A stretch of 36,440 nucleotides of DNA, taken from the IMG/VR virus record IMGVR_UViG_3300043331_000119, positions 1-36,440 of that record; one strand, 5' to 3'. Below the pieces are notes generated by a model. That model worked only from the letters and a program-made list of their open reading frames with translations. It did no database searches and had not been told where the DNA came from. The stretch's first letter is position 1; every line of letters begins with the position of its first letter. Source of the stretch: a virus. The translations under genes and the position numbers were made by a program. This document shows, piece after piece, positions 5,828 through 11,802 of this stretch.

Positions 5828-5856
5828 TTGACTTAGGTTCCAGCTTGGGCCAGAAT
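5828..5856 (+). promoter_or_regulatory. Rightward early promoter (PR-like) giving a leaderless transcript
   Basis: TTGACT (5828-5833), 17-nt spacer, CAGAAT (5851-5856). A start seven bases after the -10 falls on the A of ATG 5863. There is no Shine-Dalgarno between promoter and ATG. The -10 lies in GGGCCAGAATGGTC, related to the motif at 11765 and 2590. Confidence 0.55.
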
Positions 5857-5862
5857 GGTCGC

Positions 5863-6114
5863 ATGAGAACGCATAAAGAGCTTCTATCGACGTGGGCGCC
5901 ATATGGTTCACGCGGATACAGACAGTTGGCCGCTGAACTAATGGCCGCTGTCGATCCATCGCAACAGCCGTGCCCAATCTACACCTGGATTCAGACGAAA
6001 CGCTGGTGTCAGCGCGGTCGGATTCCGCCGACGGCGTACACTGATTTCCTAGTTGTCTGCAAGCGACGGCGCTTAGGCGTCACCATGCAAGAGATAGTGG
6101 AGGGTAGGCCGTGA
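5863..6114 (+). CDS. Cro/YdaS-like helix-turn-helix regulator (83 aa)
   Basis: Predicted DNA-binding regulator of the divergent early promoters. The sequence has the layout of small phage Cro/YdaS-type proteins: RGYRQLAAELMAAV (about residues 15-28), PIYTWIQTKRWCQRGRIPP (about 35-53) as recognition helix plus turn, and a C-terminal helix ending GVTMQEIVEG. A WxxRGxIPP-like turn is typical of that family. The start ATG 5863 has no ribosome-binding site and coincides with the expected transcription start, as for leaderless lambda cI mRNA from PRM. The next gene starts in its stop (GTGA). No second repressor gene was recognised, so this may be the only early regulator. Confidence 0.65.
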   Translation: MRTHKELLSTWAPYGSRGYRQLAAELMAAVDPSQQPCPIYTWIQTKRWCQRGRIPPTAYTDFLVVCKRRRLGVTMQEIVEGRP

Positions 6115-6449
6115 CTCGCGACGAAACGCTAGAAGCCATCAAGGTGATGCAGCACTACGCGGATGGTGGTGAGGTTGAAAGTCGCGCGCTGACTGAAGGG
6201 CCATTCTCTGGCCCTGGATCATGGGAATCGTTCTGGGGGCCGTGGACGGTAGATAATTCTCCGATCTGGGGATTTTGCTCCAAGCCAAGAAGGCAATACC
6301 GCATCCGCCGTGCCCCGAGGGAGTTTGCTTTGGAAATCGGCCACGACGGTAACCCGTCATACTTCAAGCAAGTCATTAACGGCGAGTACCTAGAGCCACG
6401 TCCGACTTGCCCACACACAATCCGCGTCCGTGAAGTGATGGGCGAGTAA
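6111..6449 (+). CDS. Conserved-type phage protein (112 aa)
   Basis: MTRDETLEAIKVMQHYADGG followed by a tryptophan-rich centre (WESFWGPWTVDNSPIWGF) and RRQYRIR resembles a widespread family of small phage proteins with the pattern YxDGxxIExR...W...P.W.W....YRI. The N-terminal helix and the YRI strand are the recognisable parts; the C-terminal 40 residues (FALEIGHDGNPSYFKQVING) are additional. Function is not established. GTG 6111 overlaps the regulator's TGA. Confidence 0.65.
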   Translation: MTRDETLEAIKVMQHYADGGEVESRALTEGPFSGPGSWESFWGPWTVDNSPIWGFCSKPRRQYRIRRAPREFALEIGHDGNPSYFKQVINGEYLEPRPTCPHTIRVREVMGE

Positions 6450-6478
6450 CCAACCGCCCGCAGGGCAGGAGAACTAAC

Positions 6479-6862
6479 GTGTTCGGATTCACTTTCGACA
6501 AGCGACTGACCAATGCTGTTAAGCGCGCCGAGACGCTAGAGGGCGAGAACGAAACCCTCCGGCAGCAGATTGCCGAGGCCAAGGGCCAGCTTGCAGACCT
6601 GAAAGCCACTAAGCAAGCCGAGGAAAACGAAATCAAGCACGGGCTCAAGATGGAGCGCGAGCGGATGGACCTGGAGAAGCAGAAGCACGAAGCTAAATGC
6701 GAACGCGAGAAGGAATCGGCCATTGCGCTGGTTAAGGATCAGTACCGCGACAAGATGGAGAACGAACTGCGCGAGCAGATCAAGCGCGGTGAGTCCTTGT
6801 ACAAGGAAATTCTCGGCCGTCTGCCGGACGTAAACGTTAAGCTTCGCGGTACGGTGAAGTGA
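6479..6862 (+). CDS. Coiled-coil protein (127 aa)
   Basis: After a short aromatic start (FGFTFDKRL) the protein is one long charged helix from about residue 10 to 112 (heptad-like AVKRAETLEGENETLRQQ, then KMERERMDLEKQKHEAKC), ending in LGRLPDVNVKLRG. Start is GTG 6479, eight bases after AGGAG. It resembles coiled-coil proteins found in early regions of several phages, but no function can be given. A homodimer is likely. Confidence 0.65.
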   Translation: MFGFTFDKRLTNAVKRAETLEGENETLRQQIAEAKGQLADLKATKQAEENEIKHGLKMERERMDLEKQKHEAKCEREKESAIALVKDQYRDKMENELREQIKRGESLYKEILGRLPDVNVKLRGTVK

Positions 6863-7140
6863 TGGGCCATGATCCATTCTTCGATGACCGACCGGGCGGT
6901 TGGTTCGGGAATTTGTCCGATCTGGGCATGAGTCAGCTTCAAAATGAATACTCACGACTCATGCAAGCAGCAGCGCAAACCAGACAAGCAACTCTCTCTG
7001 CAATCATGAGTAGTTATCAGCAACCAGGATCGCAGGTAGCGATAAGTGGTATCGGATCGACCGTTGACATTGACAAGATGCCGCTGCTTGATTATCTACG
7101 CGCACGGACGAAGGACTGGCTAAAGGACGTGAAGCTATGA
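6862..7140 (+). CDS. Hypothetical phage protein (92 aa)
   Basis: Starts at ATG 6862 in a TGATG overlap with the coiled-coil gene. N-terminus acidic and aromatic (HDPFFDDRPGGWFGNL), then a helix (MSQLQNEYSRLMQAAAQTRQATLSAIM) and a C-terminal helix (PLLDYLRARTKDWLKDV). No membrane segment. Unknown function, possibly a partner of the preceding coiled-coil protein, judged only by coupling. Confidence 0.6.
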   Translation: MGHDPFFDDRPGGWFGNLSDLGMSQLQNEYSRLMQAAAQTRQATLSAIMSSYQQPGSQVAISGIGSTVDIDKMPLLDYLRARTKDWLKDVKL

Positions 7141-7319
7141 CTAAAGCCGAACGCGCGCAACGCTTTGCCGAACTCTACTCCGCAGGTAAGACGCTTGTGG
7201 AGATAGGCAAGGAAGTAGGGTGCAGCTACGAGACGGTGAGAGTGTGGCTTGGCCGGCTGGGCGTGAAGTTCAGGCGGCGTGGGCCGAGGAATGCCAACAG
7301 AGAGGCTGCCAATGGCTAG
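7137..7319 (+). CDS. Small helix-turn-helix DNA-binding protein (60 aa)
   Basis: A single homeodomain-like/resolvase-type helix-turn-helix: RFAELYSAGKTLVEIGKEVG (helices 1-2), CSYETVRVWLGRLG (recognition helix, about residues 29-42), then a basic tail VKFRRRGPRN. This is the kind of domain found at the C-terminus of Hin-type recombinases and in small phage regulators; no catalytic domain is attached. It may bind phage or host promoters. ATG 7137 overlaps the upstream TGA (ATGA). Confidence 0.65.
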   Translation: MTKAERAQRFAELYSAGKTLVEIGKEVGCSYETVRVWLGRLGVKFRRRGPRNANREAANG

Positions 7320-7548
7320 AAAACTCAAGTCATTAGAAATGATAAAGATAGACAAGAAAATCAAGATGCCAAAGAAGGCGAGCGGTCGCCCGAGACGCTA
7401 TCCATTCGACAAGATGCTGGTTGGTGATTCGTTTGTGACTGATTTGCAGTCTACTGCATCAGCTGCCCATAGCTATGGGAAAGGGCATAACATGAAATTT
7501 GCTAGCCGCAAAGAAGGCAAGAAGTTCCGCATTTGGCTAATCAAGTAG
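7312..7548 (+). CDS. Small Lys-rich phage protein (78 aa)
   Basis: From ATG 7312 the protein starts MARKLKSLEMIKIDKKIKMP, then KKASGRPRRYPFDKMLVGDSF and ends in a compact part (SYGKGHNMKFASRKEGKKFRIWLIK). The middle and end (YPFDKMLVGDSF ... AAHSYGKGHNMKF) look like a small phage domain with a conserved YPFxxMxVGDSF segment followed by a basic strand pair. Likely nucleic-acid binding because of charge. The chosen start overlaps the upstream stop by eight bases; ATG 7291 is an alternative. Confidence 0.6.
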   Translation: MARKLKSLEMIKIDKKIKMPKKASGRPRRYPFDKMLVGDSFVTDLQSTASAAHSYGKGHNMKFASRKEGKKFRIWLIK

Positions 7549-7586
7549 GTTGACCCTAACGCATCCGTGCGCTAGCTGGAGGAACA

Positions 7587-7739
7587 ATGGCAAAGTTCGT
7601 GAGCGAAGTCGCGGCGCTCCTTGGCCGACGTGGCGGCATCAAGGGCGGCAAAGCGCGGGCTAAAGCCCTGAGCGCCAAGCGTCGCAAGGAGATTGCCAAG
7701 AAGGCGGCCCAAGCTCGGTGGGCCAAGCGTGATACTTGA
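7587..7739 (+). CDS. Small basic protein with KGGKARAK...KKAAQARW motif (50 aa)
   Basis: MAKFVSEVAALLGRRGGIKG and the helix KRRKEIAKKAAQARWAKRD match a short motif common in phage and plasmid proteins, thought to bind nucleic acid. SD GGAGGAACA before ATG 7587 is strong. It is extremely basic with no acidic patches except E7 and E40. Its stop TGA forms part of the -35 box (TTGACC) of the next promoter. Confidence 0.7.
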   Translation: MAKFVSEVAALLGRRGGIKGGKARAKALSAKRRKEIAKKAAQARWAKRDT

Positions 7740-7764
7740 CCGGGGCATGCTCACAAGGTAGATT
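7736..7764 (+). promoter_or_regulatory. Sigma70-type promoter for the replication genes
   Basis: TTGACC (7736-7741), 17-nt spacer, TAGATT (7759-7764). Predicted start about 7771. It carries no copy of the early operator-like motif, so it may escape the early regulator. The -35 includes the TGA of the upstream gene. Confidence 0.5.
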
Positions 7765-7772
7765 TTCGGAGA

Positions 7773-7883
7773 GCGAGGAGGCCCTGTTACCTCCTCGCCC
7801 TGACAACGGTGTGACTGCACCGATGCCCCAAAACGGCCGACGGGGGATTTTACCCGAACGCCGGTCACTAGGGAATCGTCGCC
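7773..7883 (+). promoter_or_regulatory. Structured leader of the replication mRNA
   Basis: The predicted transcript opens with a 9-bp perfect hairpin, GCGAGGAGG (7773-7781) and CCTCCTCGC (7790-7798) around an 8-nt loop, with no T run after it, so it is not an intrinsic terminator. GGTG...CACC and CGGG...CCCG hairpins follow before the ribosome-binding site. GGGGCAT at 7742 can also pair with ATGCCCC near 7827 if an upstream transcript reads through. It could protect the 5' end or act in antitermination. Confidence 0.4.
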
Positions 7884-7901
7884 ATGCCGTTTAGGAGCAG
7901 C

Positions 7902-8702
7902 ATGAAGCGCGACGGATTAACCCACCCTAGGCTATACGAGCTTGCCGCATTGCTCGGCATCCCTCGCACTCAGGCTATTGGCATTCTCGAACTCGTCTGG
8001 AATTTCACCGCCGTACACGCTCCCTGTGGCGATATAGGGAGACATTCCGACGCTGCTATAGCCGGTGCATGCGACTGGAATAATGGCTCAGAGGCGCTTG
8101 TACGCGCCCTAGTGAAAACCGGATGGCTAGAGGACCACTCACAACACAGGCTAATAGTGCATGACTGGTCAGAACACGCCGCCGGGTGGATACGGTCGAA
8201 GCTCCAACGCTCAGGTAAGCGGTTTGTGACTAGTGAGGCCACTAGTGTCGCGAGTAGTGTGCCCACACAAGAGGCCACTATCCTAGTCAAGTCTAGTCTA
8301 GTCAAGTCTAGCCAAGAAGAAGAAAGGGCCACCTGCGGTGTCCCGTGGCCCGAGTGGTTGGATTCAGTTTCCTGGCAGGCATGGACAGCGGAGCGACGCG
8401 AGCGCAAGAAGCCACTCACGCGGCGCGCGGTGGTGTTGCAGTTCTCCCTACTAGACCGCTTCCGTGATCGACAGGCCGAGATTATCAACGCGAGCATTGC
8501 GGCTAACTGGACAGGACTTTTCCCGCCGAAGGATGTGCAACATGAAACCAGCAAGCGACTATCTGCCGTCGAGCGGATTGCCCAAGCCAACGGACTCGCC
8601 GACGAACTCTATCCCCCCGCACACAATGGCCCGAGCGACGCGATTCTGGTTGCGGATGGGGGAGATGTTCGGGAGCCGGTGGTCGGCGCAGTACGGCGAT
8701 AA
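7902..8702 (+). CDS. Replication initiator protein, lambda O-like position (266 aa)
   Basis: Predicted phage replication protein with an N-terminal winged-helix domain (RDGLTHPRLYELAALLGIPR, then ILELVWNFTAVHAP and DWNNGSEALVRALVKTGWLE) and a C-terminal part with WQAWTAERRERKKPLTRRAV and INASIAANWTGLFPP, the usual ending of small phage initiators. The middle is Ser/Val-rich and unstructured (about residues 115-145), where O-type proteins have their linker. ATG 7902 follows AGGAG by four bases; ATG 7884 lacks that. The gene following is P-like. An origin inside the gene, as in lambda, is possible; no clear iterons were seen. Confidence 0.7.
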   Translation: MKRDGLTHPRLYELAALLGIPRTQAIGILELVWNFTAVHAPCGDIGRHSDAAIAGACDWNNGSEALVRALVKTGWLEDHSQHRLIVHDWSEHAAGWIRSKLQRSGKRFVTSEATSVASSVPTQEATILVKSSLVKSSQEEERATCGVPWPEWLDSVSWQAWTAERRERKKPLTRRAVVLQFSLLDRFRDRQAEIINASIAANWTGLFPPKDVQHETSKRLSAVERIAQANGLADELYPPAHNGPSDAILVADGGDVREPVVGAVRR

Positions 8703-8967
8703 GCCTACTACGACCTGGATCAGCGGCTTGGCGAAGCTCACCGACCAACAGATTGCGCGAGGACTGCGCACTACCGCGACGACGGGCAACGACTGGCCGC
8801 CATCGCTCCCGCAGTTTTACGCATGGGCGCTCGACGACTCTGCGGAACCGAAGTTGCCGCAGTTGAGTCCGCCGCTTGAAGTTGACTTTGAGCGGCGACG
8901 TGCGATTTTCGAGGATATGAAGCGAGTGACACGCGGCGAGAAGCCGCTCGGGCCTCCGAGGGAGTGA
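8542..8967 (+). CDS. Replication protein P-like helicase loader (141 aa)
   Basis: Resembles the core of lambda P-type replication proteins: RATRFWLRMGEMFGSRWSAQ, then YGDKPTTTWISGLAKLTDQQ, GLRTTATTGNDWPPSLPQF and a C-terminal ERRRAIFEDMKRV. The WPPSLPQF segment is the most typical. The usual role is to bring host DnaB helicase to the initiator complex. It is shorter than lambda P (233 residues). ATG 8542 follows AAGGA and lies 161 nt inside the upstream gene in another frame; ATG 8626 would cut the overlap to 77 nt but has no ribosome-binding site. Confidence 0.6.
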   Translation: MKPASDYLPSSGLPKPTDSPTNSIPPHTMARATRFWLRMGEMFGSRWSAQYGDKPTTTWISGLAKLTDQQIARGLRTTATTGNDWPPSLPQFYAWALDDSAEPKLPQLSPPLEVDFERRRAIFEDMKRVTRGEKPLGPPRE

Positions 8968-8970
8968 GCG

Positions 8971-9135
8971 ATGATTGAACTTCGATGGTTAGTTCGTCCT
9001 GGCTGGGATGGTCCTGAGCGCGTGCTCCAGTATCGCAATCAAGAACACAACCCGCCGCATTGGATTGACGTTCCTGTGGTTGACGAGAACTGCAATGGGC
9101 TGCGCATTCCGTGTGGTGATTTGAATGACGAGTAA
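8971..9135 (+). CDS. Small conserved-type phage protein (54 aa)
   Basis: MIELRWLVRPGWDGPERVLQ with HWIDVPVV resembles small phage proteins with the layout WxV......VLQYR.......W.DVP.V, probably an all-beta domain. Start ATG 8971 follows GGGAGTGAGCG. Function unknown; cysteine pair C47/C53 near the end (NCNGLRIPCGD region). Confidence 0.55.
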   Translation: MIELRWLVRPGWDGPERVLQYRNQEHNPPHWIDVPVVDENCNGLRIPCGDLNDE

Positions 9136-9196
9136 GCTCGAACTCGTCCGTTTGCCCACTGCAAACCTGCCCATCTCGCCCGAGTAGAAACAGTCG

Positions 9197-9313
9197 ATGT
9201 GGGCGCTCATCAAGCACAGGAAGGACAAGCCGGCGGATTTGCGCGCCGTGTTCTACGGCCGCAAAGGGAAAGAACTGGCGGACTTTCTGCTTGCAGCGCG
9301 GGTGGAGGAATGA
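9197..9313 (+). CDS. Short hypothetical protein (38 aa)
   Basis: MWALIKHRKDKPADLRAVFY followed by GRKGKELADFLLAARVEE. A basic N-terminal half and an acidic C-terminal helix. The ribosome-binding site is weak, but it ends in an overlap with the next gene's ATG pair (GAATGATG), and GGTGGAGGA inside its end serves that gene. Function unknown. Confidence 0.4.
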   Translation: MWALIKHRKDKPADLRAVFYGRKGKELADFLLAARVEE

Positions 9314-9543
9314 TGGTCGGCGATTCTCTGACAGACGACGCAAAGACGTTCATTCGGCTCAACTACATTACGCACGGGGCCAAGTGGTGCGCTCACAAGT
9401 TGGGTGGTCCGTCCTACAGCACGATCAAGCGCTGGGCCAACAAGAACGGGTTACGGCGTCAGTTTCGACGTAATCAAGAGGCATGCCGGATGAACGTTGC
9501 CGATCTTGAGCTAGAGGCCATCAATCGGAGGCCGTGGCGGTGA
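9310..9543 (+). CDS. Helix-turn-helix-like small protein (77 aa)
   Basis: DAKTFIRLNYITHGAKWCAHKLGGPSYSTIKRWANKNGL contains a helix-turn-helix pattern (about residues 10-48): a helix, KWCAHKLG as second helix and SYSTIKRWANKNG as recognition helix, followed by a basic RRQFRRN and a helical acidic part. It probably binds DNA. Two ATGs (9310, 9313) are possible; GGAGG favours 9313 by spacing. Confidence 0.55.
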   Translation: MMVGDSLTDDAKTFIRLNYITHGAKWCAHKLGGPSYSTIKRWANKNGLRRQFRRNQEACRMNVADLELEAINRRPWR

Positions 9544-9923
9544 AGATCATCCGCACTGAGCGCGAGCGGGCGCAATTCGTGGAGCTTGTGCTAAACTCTA
9601 GGCTGCCGCTGATGGTTGAATGCGAGGATGCGCCGAAGCGGATCACGGATGCTAGGCGCGCGCGAATTCACATCATCCTGCGCGAGCTTGCTTCCTACCA
9701 CGGCTACGATGCCGACGGATTCAAGAAGCTGGTTAAGGAAGGGAAGGTTCCTGGCGTGGTTTGGCCGGTCACGATTCAGGAAGGCGCACTAGGCGCAGTT
9801 GAAATTCCTGTGCCGACCATGAAGCTCTCGAAAGAAGATGCCGAGCGTATCGAGATTCAGCTAGAGGCTTTTGCGTCGGAGACGGATACACCGATCACCG
9901 CGAGGGACAACTGGCATGGCTAA
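9540..9923 (+). CDS. Hypothetical phage protein (127 aa)
   Basis: KIIRTERERAQFVELVLNSR is followed by LMVECEDAPKRITDARRARI and a helix (HIILRELASYHGYDADGFKKL), then VPVPTMKLSKEDAERIEIQL. Position and length recall the NinB-type recombination proteins of lambdoid nin regions, but the motif match is too weak to assign it. GTG 9540 overlaps the upstream TGA (GTGA) and lies eight bases after GGAGG; GTG 9534 is an in-frame alternative. Confidence 0.6.
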   Translation: MKIIRTERERAQFVELVLNSRLPLMVECEDAPKRITDARRARIHIILRELASYHGYDADGFKKLVKEGKVPGVVWPVTIQEGALGAVEIPVPTMKLSKEDAERIEIQLEAFASETDTPITARDNWHG

Positions 9924-10197
9924 GATCAAGATTAAGCATGTTCGCGGTTACGGGCCTCGCGGTTGGTCTGCATGGCAATATCCGACGCCAACCAAGTATC
10001 TAATGACGTGCTGTGATTGTGGCTTGGTGCATGAGATGGAATTCAAGGCGTTTCAAGTCAAGTCCACATGGAAGGACGGCCGGATGGTGCTTAGACCAAT
10101 GCCGGCCAAGAGGTTTCGTGCAGGACTTCGCGCGCGTCGCGCAGATAAGCGCACGGCGGCGTATCGCAAGCACGTTGGAATAGTGGTCGAGAAGTGA
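9916..10197 (+). CDS. Small phage protein with TCCDCGLVHEMEF motif (93 aa)
   Basis: MAKIKIKHVRGYGPRGWSAW precedes YLMTCCDCGLVHEMEFKAFQ (about residues 30-49), a motif seen in many phage hypothetical proteins, where the cysteines probably bind a metal. The C-terminal third is very basic (RFRAGLRARRADKRTAAYRK), which suggests nucleic-acid contact. ATG 9916 overlaps the previous gene's TAA by eight bases. Confidence 0.6.
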   Translation: MAKIKIKHVRGYGPRGWSAWQYPTPTKYLMTCCDCGLVHEMEFKAFQVKSTWKDGRMVLRPMPAKRFRAGLRARRADKRTAAYRKHVGIVVEK

Positions 10198-10397
10198 CCC
10201 GCAAATTCCTCCTCGGCGAGCCCGTCTATCATCCGCTATTCGGCGAAGGCCGCGTATTGGAGCATCCTGACGTGATGGTCTCTGTAGACTTCCCCAAGCT
10301 CGCTGATTCCCAAGGTGGACGGCAGGCGTGGGTGAGGCAGGAGCAACTAAGGAGCAAACATGACCAAAAGAGCCCCCCCCGTCGAGCTTCACGATAA
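10194..10397 (+). CDS. Hypothetical phage protein, SH3-like (67 aa)
   Basis: RKFLLGEPVYHPLFGEGRVL reads like the small beta-barrel start 'G..V.HP.FG.G.V' seen in CarD- or UvrD-C-like and other SH3-type domains, followed by VMVSVDFPKL. The C-terminal 20 residues are basic and overlap the next gene's start. GTG 10194 overlaps the upstream TGA (GTGA). Role unknown. Confidence 0.55.
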   Translation: MTRKFLLGEPVYHPLFGEGRVLEHPDVMVSVDFPKLADSQGGRQAWVRQEQLRSKHDQKSPPRRASR

Positions 10398-10557
10398 CGA
10401 AGTCTGGGTAGGCATGGACAACCATCGCCGTATCTGTGGCTTGCTTGCTGACCGCGTGTACTACTCGCGCGGCGGAGATTCGACGTTGAGCTGTCGAATG
10501 AAAACCTTCTTGCGTTGGATCAAGGCGCAACAAGCTACGTTGGTGAACAAGCAATGA
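10360..10557 (+). CDS. Hypothetical phage protein (65 aa)
   Basis: MTKRAPPVELHDNEVWVGMD with ICGLLADRVYYSRGGDSTLS and a final helix (MKTFLRWIKAQQATLVNKQ). The start ATG 10360 has AAGGAGCAAAC before it and lies 38 nt inside the previous gene. It ends in an ATGA overlap with the nuclease-like gene. Function unknown. Confidence 0.55.
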   Translation: MTKRAPPVELHDNEVWVGMDNHRRICGLLADRVYYSRGGDSTLSCRMKTFLRWIKAQQATLVNKQ

Positions 10558-10907
10558 TCCCCAAGTATCGCCGCATTGAATCGAAGGCATTGCGCGAGAG
10601 CATTCACGGCAAGACCTGTCTGCTCAATGTCTCTCAGGTGTGCAAGATGATTGCGCGCGATCCGACGGTGGTCCCCTGCCATGCCCCGAGTGAGGGAAAG
10701 GGCTGGGGGATTCGTTCGAGCGATGTTTTCGCATGTGCAGGCTGCTTCGACTGTCATACCGTGCTTGATCGTCGCGCCGTGTATCCGCTGACCGGGAAGC
10801 ACATCACAGACGATGAAGCGGCTTACTATTGGTTGCGTGCGCTACAGCGGCAATGGCAGCTATGGATCGAGGAAGGGCTGATATTCGTGAAGGGGCATGA
10901 AGCGTAA
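10554..10907 (+). CDS. YbcO-type (DUF1364) predicted nuclease (117 aa)
   Basis: Matches the DUF1364/YbcO layout: KALRESIHGKTCLLNVSQVC with a CxxxxxxxC, a histidine (CHAPSEGKGWGI, H44 region), FACAGCFDCHTVLDRR (two CxxC-like pairs and a His, about residues 63-78), and a C-terminal helix after DDEAAYYWLRALQRQW. The fold is related to HNH/beta-beta-alpha metal nucleases and the gene is usual in lambdoid nin regions with roles in recombination. Nuclease activity is family-based inference. ATG 10554 overlaps the upstream TGA; the downstream gene starts in its stop (TAATG). Confidence 0.7.
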   Translation: MIPKYRRIESKALRESIHGKTCLLNVSQVCKMIARDPTVVPCHAPSEGKGWGIRSSDVFACAGCFDCHTVLDRRAVYPLTGKHITDDEAAYYWLRALQRQWQLWIEEGLIFVKGHEA

Positions 10908-11350
10908 TGCTCGCCGCCGCGCTCGCTGTCGGTCTGTCCGCCGCTCCGGTTGATCCGGCTGTACTGAATGCTGTGCGCGCGGTAGAATCATCGCACGGGA
11001 AAGACAAGCGTGACGGTGACATTGATCGTCCGTATTGTCAGCGGAGTTTCGGCGATTGGCAGGTGACGGTGCGCGCGGTGCGGCACATGGTGGGGGTCGG
11101 GAGACTGGACGCGAAGCGCATTCCTGGATTCTCGCTCACGACGTGCGGTGGCATCGTGAAGTGGCTCAAGACGAGGCGCGGCGGTCGCGCGGCTGCAAAC
11201 GCATACTTTGGCTGGCTACTCTCCCAGCACTCCGACACCGAACACGCCGCATGGCATTGGAATTGCGGTCCCTATCGAGAGCATGACGGATCGAAGGGCG
11301 CGCAGCGGTGCGACAGGTTTGCCAGGAAGGTGATGGAGAACGTCCGGTGA
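10907..11350 (+). CDS. Lytic-transglycosylase-like protein, possibly secreted (147 aa)
   Basis: MLAAALAVGLSAAPVDPAVL could be a short signal sequence, followed by LNAVRAVESSHGKDKRDGDI, where VESSHG resembles the catalytic Glu-Ser motif of SLT-fold lysozyme-like enzymes, and SFGDWQVTVRAVRHM, the analogue of their GxxQV segment. The C-terminal half (KTRRGGRAAANAYFGWLL, HAAWHWNCGPY) fits the helical bundle, including the asparagine-containing turn. Its place among recombination genes, far from the lysis genes, is unusual. It may degrade peptidoglycan or be an inactive relative. The start is coupled by TAATG. Confidence 0.5.
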   Translation: MLAAALAVGLSAAPVDPAVLNAVRAVESSHGKDKRDGDIDRPYCQRSFGDWQVTVRAVRHMVGVGRLDAKRIPGFSLTTCGGIVKWLKTRRGGRAAANAYFGWLLSQHSDTEHAAWHWNCGPYREHDGSKGAQRCDRFARKVMENVR

Positions 11351-11727
11351 CGTTGACCAGCTCGCTTGAGGAAAATTTTGCATGGCAACTGAACGTGCTG
11401 AATCTCAAGGGCTGGGTACGCGAGTATCGCTGGCATCCCAGCCGGCGTTTCCGGTTTGACTTTGCATGGCCTGAGCAAAAGGTCGCGGTTGAGATTGAGG
11501 GCGGTATCTGGAACGGCGGCAAGCACGGCAGGGGCTCAGGCATCCTCAAGGATTGCGAGAAACGCTCCTTGGCAGCCGTAGAGGGCTGGCTAGTGCTTTC
11601 CGTGGCCCCTAACCACGTTAAGTCAGGCATCGCTATAACGTGGCTACAGACGGTATTAGAGCGAACGCATAAACCAGACTATGCACGCATAATGGCCCAA
11701 CGTCCTCCCGTGAATCCTTGTGGATAA
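11347..11727 (+). CDS. DUF559/Vsr-like PD-(D/E)xK endonuclease (126 aa)
   Basis: EENFAWQLNVLNLKGWVREY and HPSRRFRFDFAWPEQKVAVE followed by IEGGIWNGGKHGRGSGILKD give the restriction-endonuclease-like core of the DUF559/Vsr group: Asp in FRFDFAWP (about residue 38) and Glu in VAVEIEGG (about 48-50). A helix EKRSLAAVEGWLVLSVAP follows. Such genes occupy the place of Holliday-junction resolvases in many phages, so branched-DNA processing before packaging is a reasonable guess. Start GTG overlaps the upstream TGA (GTGA). It closes the first rightward early run. Confidence 0.7.
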   Translation: MTLTSSLEENFAWQLNVLNLKGWVREYRWHPSRRFRFDFAWPEQKVAVEIEGGIWNGGKHGRGSGILKDCEKRSLAAVEGWLVLSVAPNHVKSGIAITWLQTVLERTHKPDYARIMAQRPPVNPCG

Positions 11728-11747
11728 CTGCCGTTCGTCGGCTGACG

Positions 11748-11776
11748 TTGACAATCTCTGAGGCTTGGCCCAAACT
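11748..11776 (+). promoter_or_regulatory. Rightward promoter for the second early run, with operator-like motif
   Basis: TTGACA (11748-11753), 17-nt spacer, CAAACT (11771-11776). The -10 is weak but lies in CTTGGCCCAAACTGGTCC, near-identical to the 2611 minus promoter. Predicted start about 11783; AGGAGG follows before ATG 11803. The motif is partly palindromic (CTTGG ... CCAAG). Confidence 0.55.
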
Positions 11777-11802
11777 GGTCCCAAGTTCAGGAGGTAGCCA
11801 CC

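Noticed and set aside
9125-9187. 20-codon frame between 8971 and 9197 genes
   Set aside because: Starts inside the previous gene without a ribosome-binding site and has no overlap with the next gene.
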